From Promicromonospora sp. MEB111 (GTDB lineage Bacteria > Actinomycetota > Actinomycetes > Actinomycetales > Cellulomonadaceae): DNA of 64,000 bases. Numbering within the stretch: the first letter of the stretch is position 1; every line of letters starts with the position of its first letter. The notes beneath the pieces were generated by a model that searched no databases, was not told where the DNA came from, and saw nothing but the letters and a program-made list of their open reading frames with translations. The position numbers and the translations under genes are program-made. Of the stretch, positions 31,811-40,739 are shown piece by piece. The stretch spans positions 58,898 through 122,897 of the forward strand of contig NZ_JARVSD010000022.1 in assembly GCF_030209445.1 (NCBI RefSeq), in the 5' to 3' direction.

Positions 31811-34393
31811 TTGCTCGTTCGTACTCGCCTGCTCGCCGCGCTGACCGGCGCGACGCTCGCCGTCGGCGCCCTCGGCGCGCCCGCCGTGGCACGGACCGGC
31901 CCGGCGGACGGCCCCACGGACCCCGGCGCCTTTGTCGCCTCCTACGTACCGCCCGAGCCGGTGCCGAGCCCCCGGGCCGGGCTGCGCCTGCCGACGTCGT
32001 ACCCGTACCAGCCTGACCTGCGGGTCTACCCGGCGAACGCGCGTGACGCCACGGAGCGCAACGGCACGGTCAGCCACGCGGACCTGGCCCCGCGCCTGAC
32101 GAGGCTGATGGACCGGAGCGACCGGGTCTCGACGCAGGTGGTGGGGCAGTCGACCGAGGGCCGCGACCTCTACCTGGTCACCGTGACGGCGCCGGAGCGG
32201 CGGTCGGAGACCGCGCGGCAGGCCGCCTGGCGCACGGAGATCCGGGAGCGGCCGGACCGCGCCGCGCGCGACACCGCCCTGCGCGCGGGCTACAAGACCC
32301 CGATCTGGATGAGCGCGAACATCCACGGCGACGAGTGGGAGGGCACGGACGCCGCGCTGCGCGTCATCGAGCGACTGGCGACGGCGGACGACCGCGCGAC
32401 GCGGGAGACCCTGGCGCACCACCGGCTCGTGTTCAGCCTGACGCTCAACCCGGACGGGCGCACCCACGCGACCCGCGAGACGTCCCTGGGCCTGGACGCG
32501 AACCGCGACATGATCACGCTCGCCACCCCGGAGGCACGCTCGTACGCCCGCACCGTGCAGGCGGTGCAGCCGCTCTTCGCGGCGGACTTCCACGGCTACA
32601 CCGACGTGCTCCAGGTCGAGCCGGCAGGCCCGCCGCACGGCGCGAGCTACGAGTACGACCTGCTCGTGCCGCACGCCTACGCGATCGCGCGCCAGGTGGA
32701 GGACGACGTCGTCGCGGCCGACATCGACGGCAACACCTCCTACGACCCCGGCACGGGCGACGCGGTCGAGGAGGACACGGGGTTCGTCAAGATCCCGTAC
32801 CGGGACACGCCGTCGGGCTGGGACGACTACCCGCCGGTCTTCACCGCGCAGTACGCGTCGCTGCAGGGCGCGGTGACCAGCACGGTCGAGCTGCCGCTGG
32901 GCCGCACGGGCCCCACCACGACGCGGGCCGACTCGGCGGTGGACACCGAGGTAGCCGTCACGACGATGACGTCGATGATCGACTACGTCCGGACCCACTC
33001 GGACGCCATGCTCGCGAACCAGGTCGAGATGTTCCGCCGCGGGGTGGCGGGTGCGCCGAAGGTCGCGCTGACCACCCGGAACATCGCCGGTGTACCCGGC
33101 CCGGACGAGTGGAAGCGGCTCTGGGACCGGGCGGACGACCAGGAGACGGTGCGCCTGCCGCGCGCGTACGTGATCCCGGTGGGCCCTGGCCAGCGGTCGG
33201 CGAGCGACGCCGAGGACCTCGTGGACACGCTGCTGTTCCACGGCATCGAGGTGGGGCGGCTGGCCGCCCCCGCGCACCTCCCGGGCACGGGCACCACCTA
33301 TCCCGCCGGCTCGTACGTGGTGGACCTGCACCAGCCGCTGCGCGGCCTGGCGAGCTCGCTGCTCGGCCCGGGCTCGGACATCTCCGCCACGGTGCCCGCC
33401 ATGTACGACATCTCGGCGTGGTCGCTGGCGGCCCTCTGGGGCGCGACGGTGGACCGGGTGGGCGCGACCACCGACGGCCCGGTGGGGCGGACCGTTCCCG
33501 TCCTCGCGGGGCGCGGGCGCGGCAGCGTCCCGGACGGGCAGCCCTACGTCGGCTTCGACCTGGCCGGCGTAACGGACCAGCGGGCCCTGAACGACCTGCT
33601 GGACCAGGGCGTCGCGGTGCGGCTCACGGCGGACGGGCGCGCCGTCGTCGGGCCGCGCGGGCACGGGGCGGCCCATCACGTGGCCGACCGGTACGGCATC
33701 GACTTCGCGGCGGCGTCGCGCGCCGCCTGGGCGGCCGGGGAACCGGCCGAGGACCTGACGGTCGCGTACGTGGGCGACCAGGACGACCGGCTGTCGCTCC
33801 TGGCGCTCGGGTTCGACGACCTGGTCGCGGTCTCGGCGCGAGGGATCGGCACGAGCGCGGCGGCGGGCCGCCCGACCGGCCTCGAGGGCGCCGACGTCCT
33901 GTGGGTGGGCTCATCCTTGGACCTGCCCACGGGCTCGGCCGGCCACGCGTACGTCCGGTCCTGGTTGCGCGACGGCGGCGCGATCGTCGGGCGCGGGGCC
34001 GGCGCGTTCGCGGCCGCGGAGTCGTACGGGCTGGTCAGCGGCACCGCGGTGACGGGCGACGCGGACGGCAACGGCATCATCGAGACCGACGCCGCTGGTG
34101 ACGTGCTGGACGACCACCCGCAGGAGCAGGGGTTCGTCTACCCGGCCGTGTGGTTCACGGACCTCGGTCCCGGCACGACGGCGGAGCTGACCTACGGCAG
34201 CTTTCTCGCCGGCCACTGGACGTCCTCGGAGGACGGCGACGGGCCGGAGGCGGCCGATGGGCAGATTGCTGCCGTATCCGGCAAAATAGGACACGCGCGG
34301 GCGTTCGTGTTCGGCACCTCGGTCTTCTTCCGCACCCATCCCCGGGGCGGCCTGAGCCAGGCGGGGACGGCGATCCACTGGGCCGCGTCGTGA
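31811..34393 (+). CDS. Secreted M14-family zinc carboxypeptidase
   Basis: About 860 residues. A Sec signal peptide (LLVRTRLLAALTGATLAVG, cleavage near AVA-RTG) starts at TTG 31811, preceded by GGGAGG; upstream in-frame starts lack this. The M14 zinc site is NIHGDEWEG (His and Glu ligands) with ADFHGYTDV (third His). The substrate-binding Asn-Arg pair is in GLDANRDM and the catalytic Glu in TSTVELPLGR. The C-terminal 400 residues form a second region with glutamine-amidotransferase-like beta segments (GADVLWVGSSLDLP and GAIVGRGAGAFAAAESYG), typical of long actinobacterial M14 proteins. It probably trims peptides or cell-wall material outside the cell. The gene is divergent from the DinB-like gene. 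Confidence 0.85.
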   Translation: MLVRTRLLAALTGATLAVGALGAPAVARTGPADGPTDPGAFVASYVPPEPVPSPRAGLRLPTSYPYQPDLRVYPANARDATERNGTVSHADLAPRLTRLMDRSDRVSTQVVGQSTEGRDLYLVTVTAPERRSETARQAAWRTEIRERPDRAARDTALRAGYKTPIWMSANIHGDEWEGTDAALRVIERLATADDRATRETLAHHRLVFSLTLNPDGRTHATRETSLGLDANRDMITLATPEARSYARTVQAVQPLFAADFHGYTDVLQVEPAGPPHGASYEYDLLVPHAYAIARQVEDDVVAADIDGNTSYDPGTGDAVEEDTGFVKIPYRDTPSGWDDYPPVFTAQYASLQGAVTSTVELPLGRTGPTTTRADSAVDTEVAVTTMTSMIDYVRTHSDAMLANQVEMFRRGVAGAPKVALTTRNIAGVPGPDEWKRLWDRADDQETVRLPRAYVIPVGPGQRSASDAEDLVDTLLFHGIEVGRLAAPAHLPGTGTTYPAGSYVVDLHQPLRGLASSLLGPGSDISATVPAMYDISAWSLAALWGATVDRVGATTDGPVGRTVPVLAGRGRGSVPDGQPYVGFDLAGVTDQRALNDLLDQGVAVRLTADGRAVVGPRGHGAAHHVADRYGIDFAAASRAAWAAGEPAEDLTVAYVGDQDDRLSLLALGFDDLVAVSARGIGTSAAAGRPTGLEGADVLWVGSSLDLPTGSAGHAYVRSWLRDGGAIVGRGAGAFAAAESYGLVSGTAVTGDADGNGIIETDAAGDVLDDHPQEQGFVYPAVWFTDLGPGTTAELTYGSFLAGHWTSSEDGDGPEAADGQIAAVSGKIGHARAFVFGTSVFFRTHPRGGLSQAGTAIHWAAS

Positions 34394-34578
34394 CCACCGC
34401 GGACGTCTGATCCGTGCGGTCCGCGGCGCGTCCGGGATCACCAGGGGTATGTGGAAAACCGGGTGCTGCCGCTATCGTCTGCCGTGTTGTGCTCCCGAAC
34501 GCCCCGTGGTCCGCGGGCGTGGACGGGAGCCCCGACGCAGGGGGCCCCGACGTGGGACCCGGAGCAGGAGAAGGTCCC

Positions 34579-36210
34579 GTGAGTGCCGACATCGACCCGA
34601 CCGAGGCCATTCCTCAGGTCACGGCCGAACTGATCGCGAAGGCGGCAGCCCGGCAGGCCCCGCCGCCCGAGCGCGAGGCGACGAGCGCCCCGGCGGGCAC
34701 GGTGCGCACCGCGCCGGAACGCAGCGCTGCCAGGAAGGCGCCGGACGCCAGGCAGGAGCAGCCGGTCACCGAGCAGCCCGCCGCGCCGGACGCCGTCCTG
34801 TCCAAGCGCCCGGGTTCGCCGTTCGTCCCGTCGGAGCCGTACGGCGACCGGCACACGTCGGCCGGCCACATCGCCGCGGGGCACCTGTCGTCGCTCGTGC
34901 AGATCCCCACCGTCTCGGTGTGGGACCCGCAGTACCTGGACCACGAGTCGTTCGCGCGGCACCGGGCCGCGCTGGCCACGTTCTACCCCCGCGTGCACGC
35001 CCTGCAGAGCGAGCCGGCGGGCGACCACGGCCTGCTCTACCGCTGGCCCGGCAAGGGCCGGCAGGACGTGCTGCACCCCTACCCGGTGGTGCTCATGGCG
35101 CATCAGGACGTGGCGCCGGTCCGGGCCGTCGACTGGTCCGGGAACCCGTTCTCGGGCGAGATCCGCGACGGCGTGGTGCACGGCCGCGGCACGCTCGACG
35201 ACAAGGGCGGGCTGGTCGCGGTGCTCGACGCCGTCGAGACGCTGCTCACCGAGGGCTTCGTGCCCGAGCGCGACATCTGGCTGTTCTTCGGCGCGGACGA
35301 GGAGACGGTCGGCGAGTCCGCCCAGATCGCCGTCCGCCGCCTGTACGAGCTCGGCGTGCGGCCGTGGCTCGTGATCGACGAGGGCGGGTCCGTCGCGACC
35401 GACGTGCTGCCCGGCGTCGACCGGCAGACGGCCCTGGTGGGCGTCGCGGAGAAGGGCCTGGTCGGGATCAACCTCTACACCACCGACGTCGGCGGCCACG
35501 CGGCCACGCCCGGGCGGTGGACCGCGACCACGCGGCTCGCCCGTGCCGTGACGCGCGTGGGCCGGCACCGGTTCGCGGCGCGGGTCGACGCGCCGACCGT
35601 GGAGATGCTGGGCAAGGTGGCCCCGGGTGCCACCGGTCTCAAGGGCGCCACGCTCCGGCTCGCGGCCAGGACCGCGGCCGGGCCGCTGCGTAAGCTGGCC
35701 GCCTGGGTGCTGGCCGGAGGCGGCCCCGAGGCCGTCGCGACGGTCCGCACCACGGTGGCGGTCACCGAGCTCGAGGGCAGCCCCGGCGCGAGCACCGCCG
35801 CCACGACGGCCCGGGCCCGCCTCGACGTCCGGGTGGCGCTCGGCGACACCGTGGACCGGACGGTCGCGCGGCTGCGCCGTGTCATCCGGGACAAGCGGGT
35901 CGAGATCGAGGTCGTGGAGAGCAGCGAGCCCAGCGAGGTCTCGCCCACCGACAGCCAGCAGTTCGCGCTCCTGAGCGAGTCGATCGGGGCCGCGTACCCG
36001 GACGCCGTCGTGGCGCCCTACGTGACGGTCGCCGCCACCGACGCGCGCCGGTTCACGCCGATCAGCGACCACGTCTTCCGGTTCAGCCCGTTCGTCATGA
36101 CGCGTGAGCAGCGGCAGTCGACGCACGGCACCGGGGAGCACCTGACGGTTGATTCCCTGAGCCGCGGAGTGCATTTCTATCGTGAGGTGCTGCGCAAGAT
36201 CCCGGCCTGA
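34579..36210 (+). CDS. M20-family metallopeptidase (dipeptidase type)
   Basis: A 543-residue metallopeptidase. The metal site is PVVLMAHQDVAPV (His ligand and Asp), then GRGTLDDKGGLVAVLDAVE (bridging Asp) and LFFGADEETVGES (catalytic Glu and Glu ligand). The dimerisation domain is inserted around VAEKGLVGINLYTTDVGGHAATPG. The last His ligand is in QSTHGTGEHL near the C-terminus. The first 80 residues are a Pro/Ala/Arg-rich extension. The GTG at 34579 is favoured by AGGAGAAGG upstream. Substrates are likely dipeptides or N-acylated amino acids. It follows the M14 gene with a 185-bp gap and its own likely promoter. Confidence 0.85.
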   Translation: MSADIDPTEAIPQVTAELIAKAAARQAPPPEREATSAPAGTVRTAPERSAARKAPDARQEQPVTEQPAAPDAVLSKRPGSPFVPSEPYGDRHTSAGHIAAGHLSSLVQIPTVSVWDPQYLDHESFARHRAALATFYPRVHALQSEPAGDHGLLYRWPGKGRQDVLHPYPVVLMAHQDVAPVRAVDWSGNPFSGEIRDGVVHGRGTLDDKGGLVAVLDAVETLLTEGFVPERDIWLFFGADEETVGESAQIAVRRLYELGVRPWLVIDEGGSVATDVLPGVDRQTALVGVAEKGLVGINLYTTDVGGHAATPGRWTATTRLARAVTRVGRHRFAARVDAPTVEMLGKVAPGATGLKGATLRLAARTAAGPLRKLAAWVLAGGGPEAVATVRTTVAVTELEGSPGASTAATTARARLDVRVALGDTVDRTVARLRRVIRDKRVEIEVVESSEPSEVSPTDSQQFALLSESIGAAYPDAVVAPYVTVAATDARRFTPISDHVFRFSPFVMTREQRQSTHGTGEHLTVDSLSRGVHFYREVLRKIPA

Positions 36211-36277
36211 CCTGGGCATTCAACAAATCACCGAAATTGGACTAAGTTCTCCCTCTACATCGGCGAGGGAGACTTTC

Positions 36278-36607
36278 ATGAGCAGCTCCGCAGCACCGTC
36301 CGGCACGCCCGGCGGGTCGCGTTCGCCCGTGAACGTCAACGTCCACACGTACCCCGCGCAGCTGCAGTACCCGCCGCGGTCGTACCTCGTGTTCAGCATT
36401 CTGATGACCATCTGCGTCTGGCCCACGGGAATCGTGGCGCTCGTGAATGCGTCGCGCGTGAACGCGCACTGGAAGACGGGTGAGCACGACAAGGCGCGCA
36501 AGGCGTCCCGCCGGGCGCGCAACTGGGGTCTGTGGTCGCTCGCCATCTGGGTGGTCATGCTGGTCGTGGTCGTGTTCTGGTCGAGCATCGCCTACCTGAA
36601 CGGGTAG
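36278..36607 (+). CDS. CD225/dispanin-like small membrane protein
   Basis: A 109-residue protein with two hydrophobic segments: SYLVFSILMTICVWPTGIVAL (shown in part, about 35-57) and WGLWSLAIWVVMLVVVVFWSS. Between them lies a short basic loop, NASRVNAHWKTGEHDKARKASRRAR. The pattern of first helix, VNASRV, AxKASRRAR and second helix matches the CD225/dispanin family, found in bacteria as re-entrant membrane proteins of unknown function. The N-terminus is Pro/Ser/Gly-rich. ATG 36278 follows GAGGGAG. It lies between the M20 gene and an unknown anchored protein with no clear operon link. Confidence 0.75.
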   Translation: MSSSAAPSGTPGGSRSPVNVNVHTYPAQLQYPPRSYLVFSILMTICVWPTGIVALVNASRVNAHWKTGEHDKARKASRRARNWGLWSLAIWVVMLVVVVFWSSIAYLNG

Positions 36608-36685
36608 CACTTCACCCACAGTTCGTCAGCTATCACACGATTGCCCCTCCTGTCCTCCCGGGTTCTGCGGGTAAAGTGCGCGGCT

Positions 36686-37843
36686 ATGAGTGCGACACGG
36701 CGCAAGGGCTCGCGGGGCGGTCGTGCTGCTTCCCGCGCCGGTGGTCCCCCCGCGAGCAACGCCCTCACCTGGGCGGAGAGCCTCGCGGCGGGTGAGGCCG
36801 CCCCCGGTGCCAGCGCCCTCGAGTGGGCCGAGGGGCTCGCGCAGAACGACACCGCCACGCCCAGCCCGTGGGGCAGCGCGGGTGCGTCCGCCGCCCCCGC
36901 CGACCCCGCACCGGCCGAGGAGAGCGGCACCGGATCCCCGTGGGGCCCGGTACCGGCACCCGTCGTCGTCGACGGCGAGGACGCCGCCCCCGGCGAGCCC
37001 GAGGGCGACGCGAACCCGTGGGGCTCCGTGGCGGCGGCGGAACCCGCCGCGGCCCGGGGCCGGAGCAAGAACGCCGGCGGCAAGAGCGGCAAGGCCGGCA
37101 AGTCCCGCTCCAAGGGCAAGGGCGCCAAGTCGGGTGCCAAGGGCGCGCCGAAGGACGACACCGCCCCCACCCCCGCGGGGGGCTTCCCGCTGAACGTGGG
37201 CCCTGCGGCCGACGAGGCCCCGGAGGAGGCGCTGCCGGAGGACGACGTCCCGGCCGCGCCGAGCACGCCCCCGTCCCGCGGTCAGGGCTCCACGAAGGCC
37301 GGGAAGGGCCCCCGGGGCCGCATCCCCACCCCCAGCACGGCGCAGCAGCGCAAGATCAAGCGGACCCTGCGCCGCGGCCTGCCTCCGTTCCTCGACCGGC
37401 CGATGGTGCTGGTGCTGGCCGGCGTCATCGCCGCGGTGCTGGGCCTCGGCACGGGCTGGGGCATGGACAACCTCCCCTCGTCGGGCGGCGCGATGTCGTC
37501 GGCGGACGCCGCGTCGTGCGCGCAGACGCAGATGGCGTGGACGCAGGCCGCCAACGCGCAGTCGGCGATGGTCGAGGACCAGCCCGAGACGCTGCGCAAG
37601 GGCTTCATCAACGCGCGCAACGCGCTGGACGGCGTGACGCCGCCGGAGGCGATCTCCGCGGACTGGGCGGTGGCGTTCACCTACTACTCGACCGTGGCGA
37701 ACAACATCGAGAAGGTGAAGGCCAACGACGGCCCCGCCGTGCTCTCGGCGGTCGGCGGCGCGCAGGAGGAGCTCGACACCGAGGCGATGATCGAGGCGAC
37801 CAAGGCCATCGGGCTCTACGTCAACTCGAACTGCCGGCAGTAG
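36686..37843 (+). CDS. Unknown single-pass protein with repeated short motifs and low-complexity cytoplasmic region
   Basis: A 385-residue protein not recognised as a family. Residues 1-225 are disordered-looking (Ala/Pro/Gly/Lys). They hold two copies of an L-(T/E)-WAE-(S/G)-LA motif (about residues 26-51) and three PWG motifs (SPWGSAG, SPWGPVP, NPWGSVA). A very basic patch (KSGKAGKSRSKGKGAKSG) follows. A membrane helix runs from about 255 to 275 (MVLVLAGVIAAVLGLGTGW). The extracytoplasmic C-terminal 105 residues are helical, with two cysteines (ASCAQTQ and NSNCRQ). Repeated short motifs suggest a binding scaffold; nothing identifies the partner. TAAAGT (36672-36677) eight bases before the ATG may be a -10. 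Confidence 0.7.
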   Translation: MSATRRKGSRGGRAASRAGGPPASNALTWAESLAAGEAAPGASALEWAEGLAQNDTATPSPWGSAGASAAPADPAPAEESGTGSPWGPVPAPVVVDGEDAAPGEPEGDANPWGSVAAAEPAAARGRSKNAGGKSGKAGKSRSKGKGAKSGAKGAPKDDTAPTPAGGFPLNVGPAADEAPEEALPEDDVPAAPSTPPSRGQGSTKAGKGPRGRIPTPSTAQQRKIKRTLRRGLPPFLDRPMVLVLAGVIAAVLGLGTGWGMDNLPSSGGAMSSADAASCAQTQMAWTQAANAQSAMVEDQPETLRKGFINARNALDGVTPPEAISADWAVAFTYYSTVANNIEKVKANDGPAVLSAVGGAQEELDTEAMIEATKAIGLYVNSNCRQ

Positions 37844-37860
37844 CCCGTCAGGATGGGGCC

Positions 37861-39444
37861 GTGCAGCCTCCTGTGACCGACCCCGCCCTCGTCGCCTCCC
37901 TCCGGGCCGACCTGCTCGCCTCCGCCTACGACGTCGACGGCGTCGAGGACGTCCTCGGGCCGCTCGCCGCGGCCGCGCTGCACCGGGAGCAGGCGCTGCC
38001 GGCCCGCCGGGCGGTCGCGGCGGCGACGGCCGGCAAGCCTCCGTCGGACCGCGACCCGCGCGCCACCCTCGCCGCCCTCTTCCTGCTGGGCGCAGCCGTG
38101 CCGCGCGCCGCGGTGGACCGCGCGCTGCCCGCGACCGGCGCGGCCGGGGCGGAGCGGCTGGGCCTGGTCACCGCGCAGGGCTCCGGGGACGACGACGAGG
38201 TGCGCGCCGTCGTGGACCTGCACCCCTACTCCTCGGTCGACGCCGTCGGCGACGCGCGCTGGTGGCTGGCCTCCGACCTGGGCGAGCTCGCGACCGGCGG
38301 CCGCCTGGCGACCGACCACGTGCTCGGCGCGGGCGGCGCGTCCCTGACGCTCGCGCAGGTGACCGTGCGCAACCCGACCGGCCGGGTGCTGGACCTGGGG
38401 ACCGGCTGCGGCATCCAGGCCCTGCACGCGGCGCGGCACGCCCGGCAGGTGGTGGCGACCGACATCTCGCGGCGCGCGCTGTCGTTCGCGCGCTTCAACG
38501 CCACCCTGAACCAGCCGGACGGGGCCGAGCTGGAGCTGCGGCACGGGTCCCTGCTGGAGCCGGTCGCGGGGGAGCGGTTCGACCTCGTGGTCTCCAACCC
38601 ACCGTTCGTCATCACGCCGCACGCCGGGGCGGCCGGCCGCGCCGTGGCCGACGCGATCGGCGACTACGAGTACCGCGACGGCGGCCGGGCGGGCGACGAC
38701 CTGGTGCGCGACCTCGTGCTCGGCGTCGGCGACGTGCTCGCCCCGGGCGGCACGGCCCAGCTCCTCGCCAACTGGGAGCACCGCAGGGGCGAGCCCTGGG
38801 CCGAGCGGGTGGGCCGCTGGCTCGACGAGGCGGGCCTGGACGGCTGGATCATCCAGCGCGAGGTGCTCGACCCCGCCGAGTACGCCGAGACCTGGATCCG
38901 CGACGGCGGGACCACGCCCGACCGCGAGCCGGACGCCTGGGCCGCCGCGTACGGCGCGTGGCTCGACGACTTCGCCTCCCGCGACGTCGAGGCCGTCGGC
39001 TTCGGGATCGTGACTCTCCGGCGGCCCGCCTCGGGTGCCGTGACCTTGCGGCGCCTGGAGGAGCACACCGGGTCGGTGCGCCAGCCGCTCGGGGCGCACA
39101 TCGCCCGCAGCCTCGCCGGGCACGACTGGCTGGCGGCCCGGGACGACGCCGCGCTCGCCGCGGCCCACCTCGTGACGGCCGCGGACGTGACGGAGGAGCG
39201 CTACCTGACGCCGGGCGCCGCCGACCCGAACGTCGTCGTGCTGCGGCAGGGGGACGGGCTGGGGCGGGGCGTGCACGCGTCGAGCCCGCTCGCGGCCCTC
39301 GTGGGCGCGTGCGACGGCGAGCTGTCGGTCGGGCAGATCGTCGGCGCCCTCGCGTCGCTGTTCGAGGTGCCCGTGGACGCGCTGGCGGCCGAGCTGCTCC
39401 CGGCCGTCCGGGGACTGGTCAGGGACGGTTTCCTGGAGGAGTGA
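37861..39444 (+). CDS. NPPF-motif class I methyltransferase (DUF7059/DUF7782-like)
   Basis: A 527-residue methyltransferase. Residues 1-150 are an all-helical N-terminal domain. The SAM site is VLDLGTGCGIQALHAARHA near residue 178, with VVATDISRRALSFARFNA after it. The catalytic motif DLVVSNPPFVI marks enzymes that methylate a planar amide or amino nitrogen, as in PrmC/HemK or N6-adenine enzymes. The C-terminal 170 residues are a winged-helix-like region. Long actinobacterial versions are conserved but uncharacterised; peptide-release-factor or nucleic-acid methylation are both possible. CAGGAT six bases before the GTG suggests a leaderless transcript; AGGATGGGG could alternatively act as ribosome-binding site. 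Confidence 0.8.
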   Translation: MQPPVTDPALVASLRADLLASAYDVDGVEDVLGPLAAAALHREQALPARRAVAAATAGKPPSDRDPRATLAALFLLGAAVPRAAVDRALPATGAAGAERLGLVTAQGSGDDDEVRAVVDLHPYSSVDAVGDARWWLASDLGELATGGRLATDHVLGAGGASLTLAQVTVRNPTGRVLDLGTGCGIQALHAARHARQVVATDISRRALSFARFNATLNQPDGAELELRHGSLLEPVAGERFDLVVSNPPFVITPHAGAAGRAVADAIGDYEYRDGGRAGDDLVRDLVLGVGDVLAPGGTAQLLANWEHRRGEPWAERVGRWLDEAGLDGWIIQREVLDPAEYAETWIRDGGTTPDREPDAWAAAYGAWLDDFASRDVEAVGFGIVTLRRPASGAVTLRRLEEHTGSVRQPLGAHIARSLAGHDWLAARDDAALAAAHLVTAADVTEERYLTPGAADPNVVVLRQGDGLGRGVHASSPLAALVGACDGELSVGQIVGALASLFEVPVDALAAELLPAVRGLVRDGFLEE

Positions 39445-39548
39445 GCCCGAGCGCCTCGGCCGGCGCTGCGGGCCGCGCGCCGTTACCGGGACGTAACGGA
39501 ATTGTCGAAGACCGATAAATCTTGTCGATGCCCGAGACATATCCGGCT

Positions 39549-40523
39549 ATGACAGATATTTTCCACCGTGTGGAACTCGACATGCGGCACTTGAGGATGG
39601 TTGTCGCTGTTGCCGAGTCGGGCAGCGTCACGAAGGCGGCCGCTGCCCTCGGCATCGCGCAGCCGGCGTTGACCGCGCAGCTCAACCGCATCGACCGGTC
39701 CCTGGGCGGGAACGTCTTCGTCCGCGACCGGTTCGGTGCGCGACCGACAGAGCTCGGTGAGCTGGTGCTCAGGCACGCTCGCGTGCTTCTCCCCGCCATG
39801 GCGGCCCTCGCGGACGACGCCGAACGCCTCGTCAACGGCGACGTCGCCCACGGCGAGACCGTGCGGGTCGGCATCACCGGGACCGGGCTGGGCGGGCTGT
39901 TCGTCAACCAGCTGCACATCGGGATGCCCGGTGCGCAGGTCACGACGGCGATGCCCCCGCTGCCCGACGACGTCGCGTCCCGGCTCGCCCGCGGCACCAT
40001 CGACGTCGGGCTGGTCGGGATGTGCTCCGACGTCTCGCCGCCGGCGGCGGTCGAGGTGTCGTGGACGCGGGTGTGCACCGACCCGATGTTCGTGCTGATC
40101 GACGAGCACCACCCGTACGCGGGCAAGCCCGAGGTGTCCCTCGCCGAGCTGGCCGAGGAGCAGTGGCTCTGCGTGCCGTCGCACGGCTGCCTCGAGGAGT
40201 GCTTCGTGTCGGCGTGCGTGCGCGCGGGGTTCACGCCGCGCGGCATGGGCGAGGCCGAGTGGACCACCGCCGTCGACCAGGTGCGGGCCGGCCGCGCCGT
40301 CGCGCTCGTGGAGCCCGGGCAGCCGGACCCGCCGGGGGTGGCGACGGTCCCCCTGTCCGGGGCGCCCCTGCGCCGCACCCACTACCTGGGCTGGCGGCAC
40401 GACGCCGACCTCCGGGTGGACCTGGAGGCCGTCGAGGGCGCCGCCCACCGGGCCCACCGCGACGCCGTGCGCCGCAGCCCGCAGTACGAGCAGTGGCTGG
40501 CGATGTACGGGATGCTCGGCTGA
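39549..40523 (+). CDS. LysR-family transcriptional regulator
   Basis: About 324 residues. The N-terminal winged HTH is typical: LRMVVAVAESGSVTKAAAALGIAQPALTAQLNRIDRSLGG (quoted in part), then VFVRDRFGARPTELGELVL. The rest is a periplasmic-binding-like effector domain (RVGITGTGLGGLFV, IDVGLVGMC, PMFVLIDEHHPYAG). Two or three closely placed cysteines around CLEECFVSAC in the effector domain are uncommon and might respond to redox state; that is inference. Start is uncertain: ATG 39528, 39549 and 39582 are all in frame and none has a clear ribosome-binding site. It lies upstream of the S1 proteases in the same direction, but the repeat at 40530 probably separates transcription. Confidence 0.85.
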   Translation: MTDIFHRVELDMRHLRMVVAVAESGSVTKAAAALGIAQPALTAQLNRIDRSLGGNVFVRDRFGARPTELGELVLRHARVLLPAMAALADDAERLVNGDVAHGETVRVGITGTGLGGLFVNQLHIGMPGAQVTTAMPPLPDDVASRLARGTIDVGLVGMCSDVSPPAAVEVSWTRVCTDPMFVLIDEHHPYAGKPEVSLAELAEEQWLCVPSHGCLEECFVSACVRAGFTPRGMGEAEWTTAVDQVRAGRAVALVEPGQPDPPGVATVPLSGAPLRRTHYLGWRHDADLRVDLEAVEGAAHRAHRDAVRRSPQYEQWLAMYGMLG

Positions 40524-40529
40524 TTCGCT

Positions 40530-40576
40530 ACGTGTCAGACGTCAGGTCACAGGAGTGACCTGTACGTCTGACCCGT
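40530..40576. repeat. Palindromic repeat copy 4, intergenic
   Basis: Left arm contains ACGTGTCAGACGTC and AGGTCAC; right arm contains GTGACCT and ACGTCTGACCCGT. The centre is AGGA. One mismatch (T/C) and one indel separate the arms. It begins seven bases after the LysR stop. Confidence 0.8.
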
Positions 40577-40680
40577 CATGCCTCGGCTGAACCTCGTACG
40601 TGGTTTGCCCTCCATAGGAAATATGTATGACCTGAGTGTGATCTGGGCGTGAAGTCCATCTCCTCCTACGGTGGCAGGGC

Positions 40681-40714
40681 GGGTGAAAAATCACCCGCGG
40701 GTGGAACTTCACCC
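40681..40714. promoter_or_regulatory. 34-bp palindrome made of repeated GGGTG/CACCC units
   Basis: The order is GGGTGA-n-TCACCC, then GGGTG-n-CACCC, so two small hairpins sit side by side while the whole 34 bp also forms one palindrome (13 of 17 positions paired) centred on CACCCGCGGGTG. It lies just upstream of the first protease's ribosome-binding site (AAGGAG at 40725-40730). It may be an operator or an RNA element with two alternative folds. Confidence 0.5.
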
Positions 40715-40739
40715 TCTCCGATCCAAGGAGTCGCTGGAG

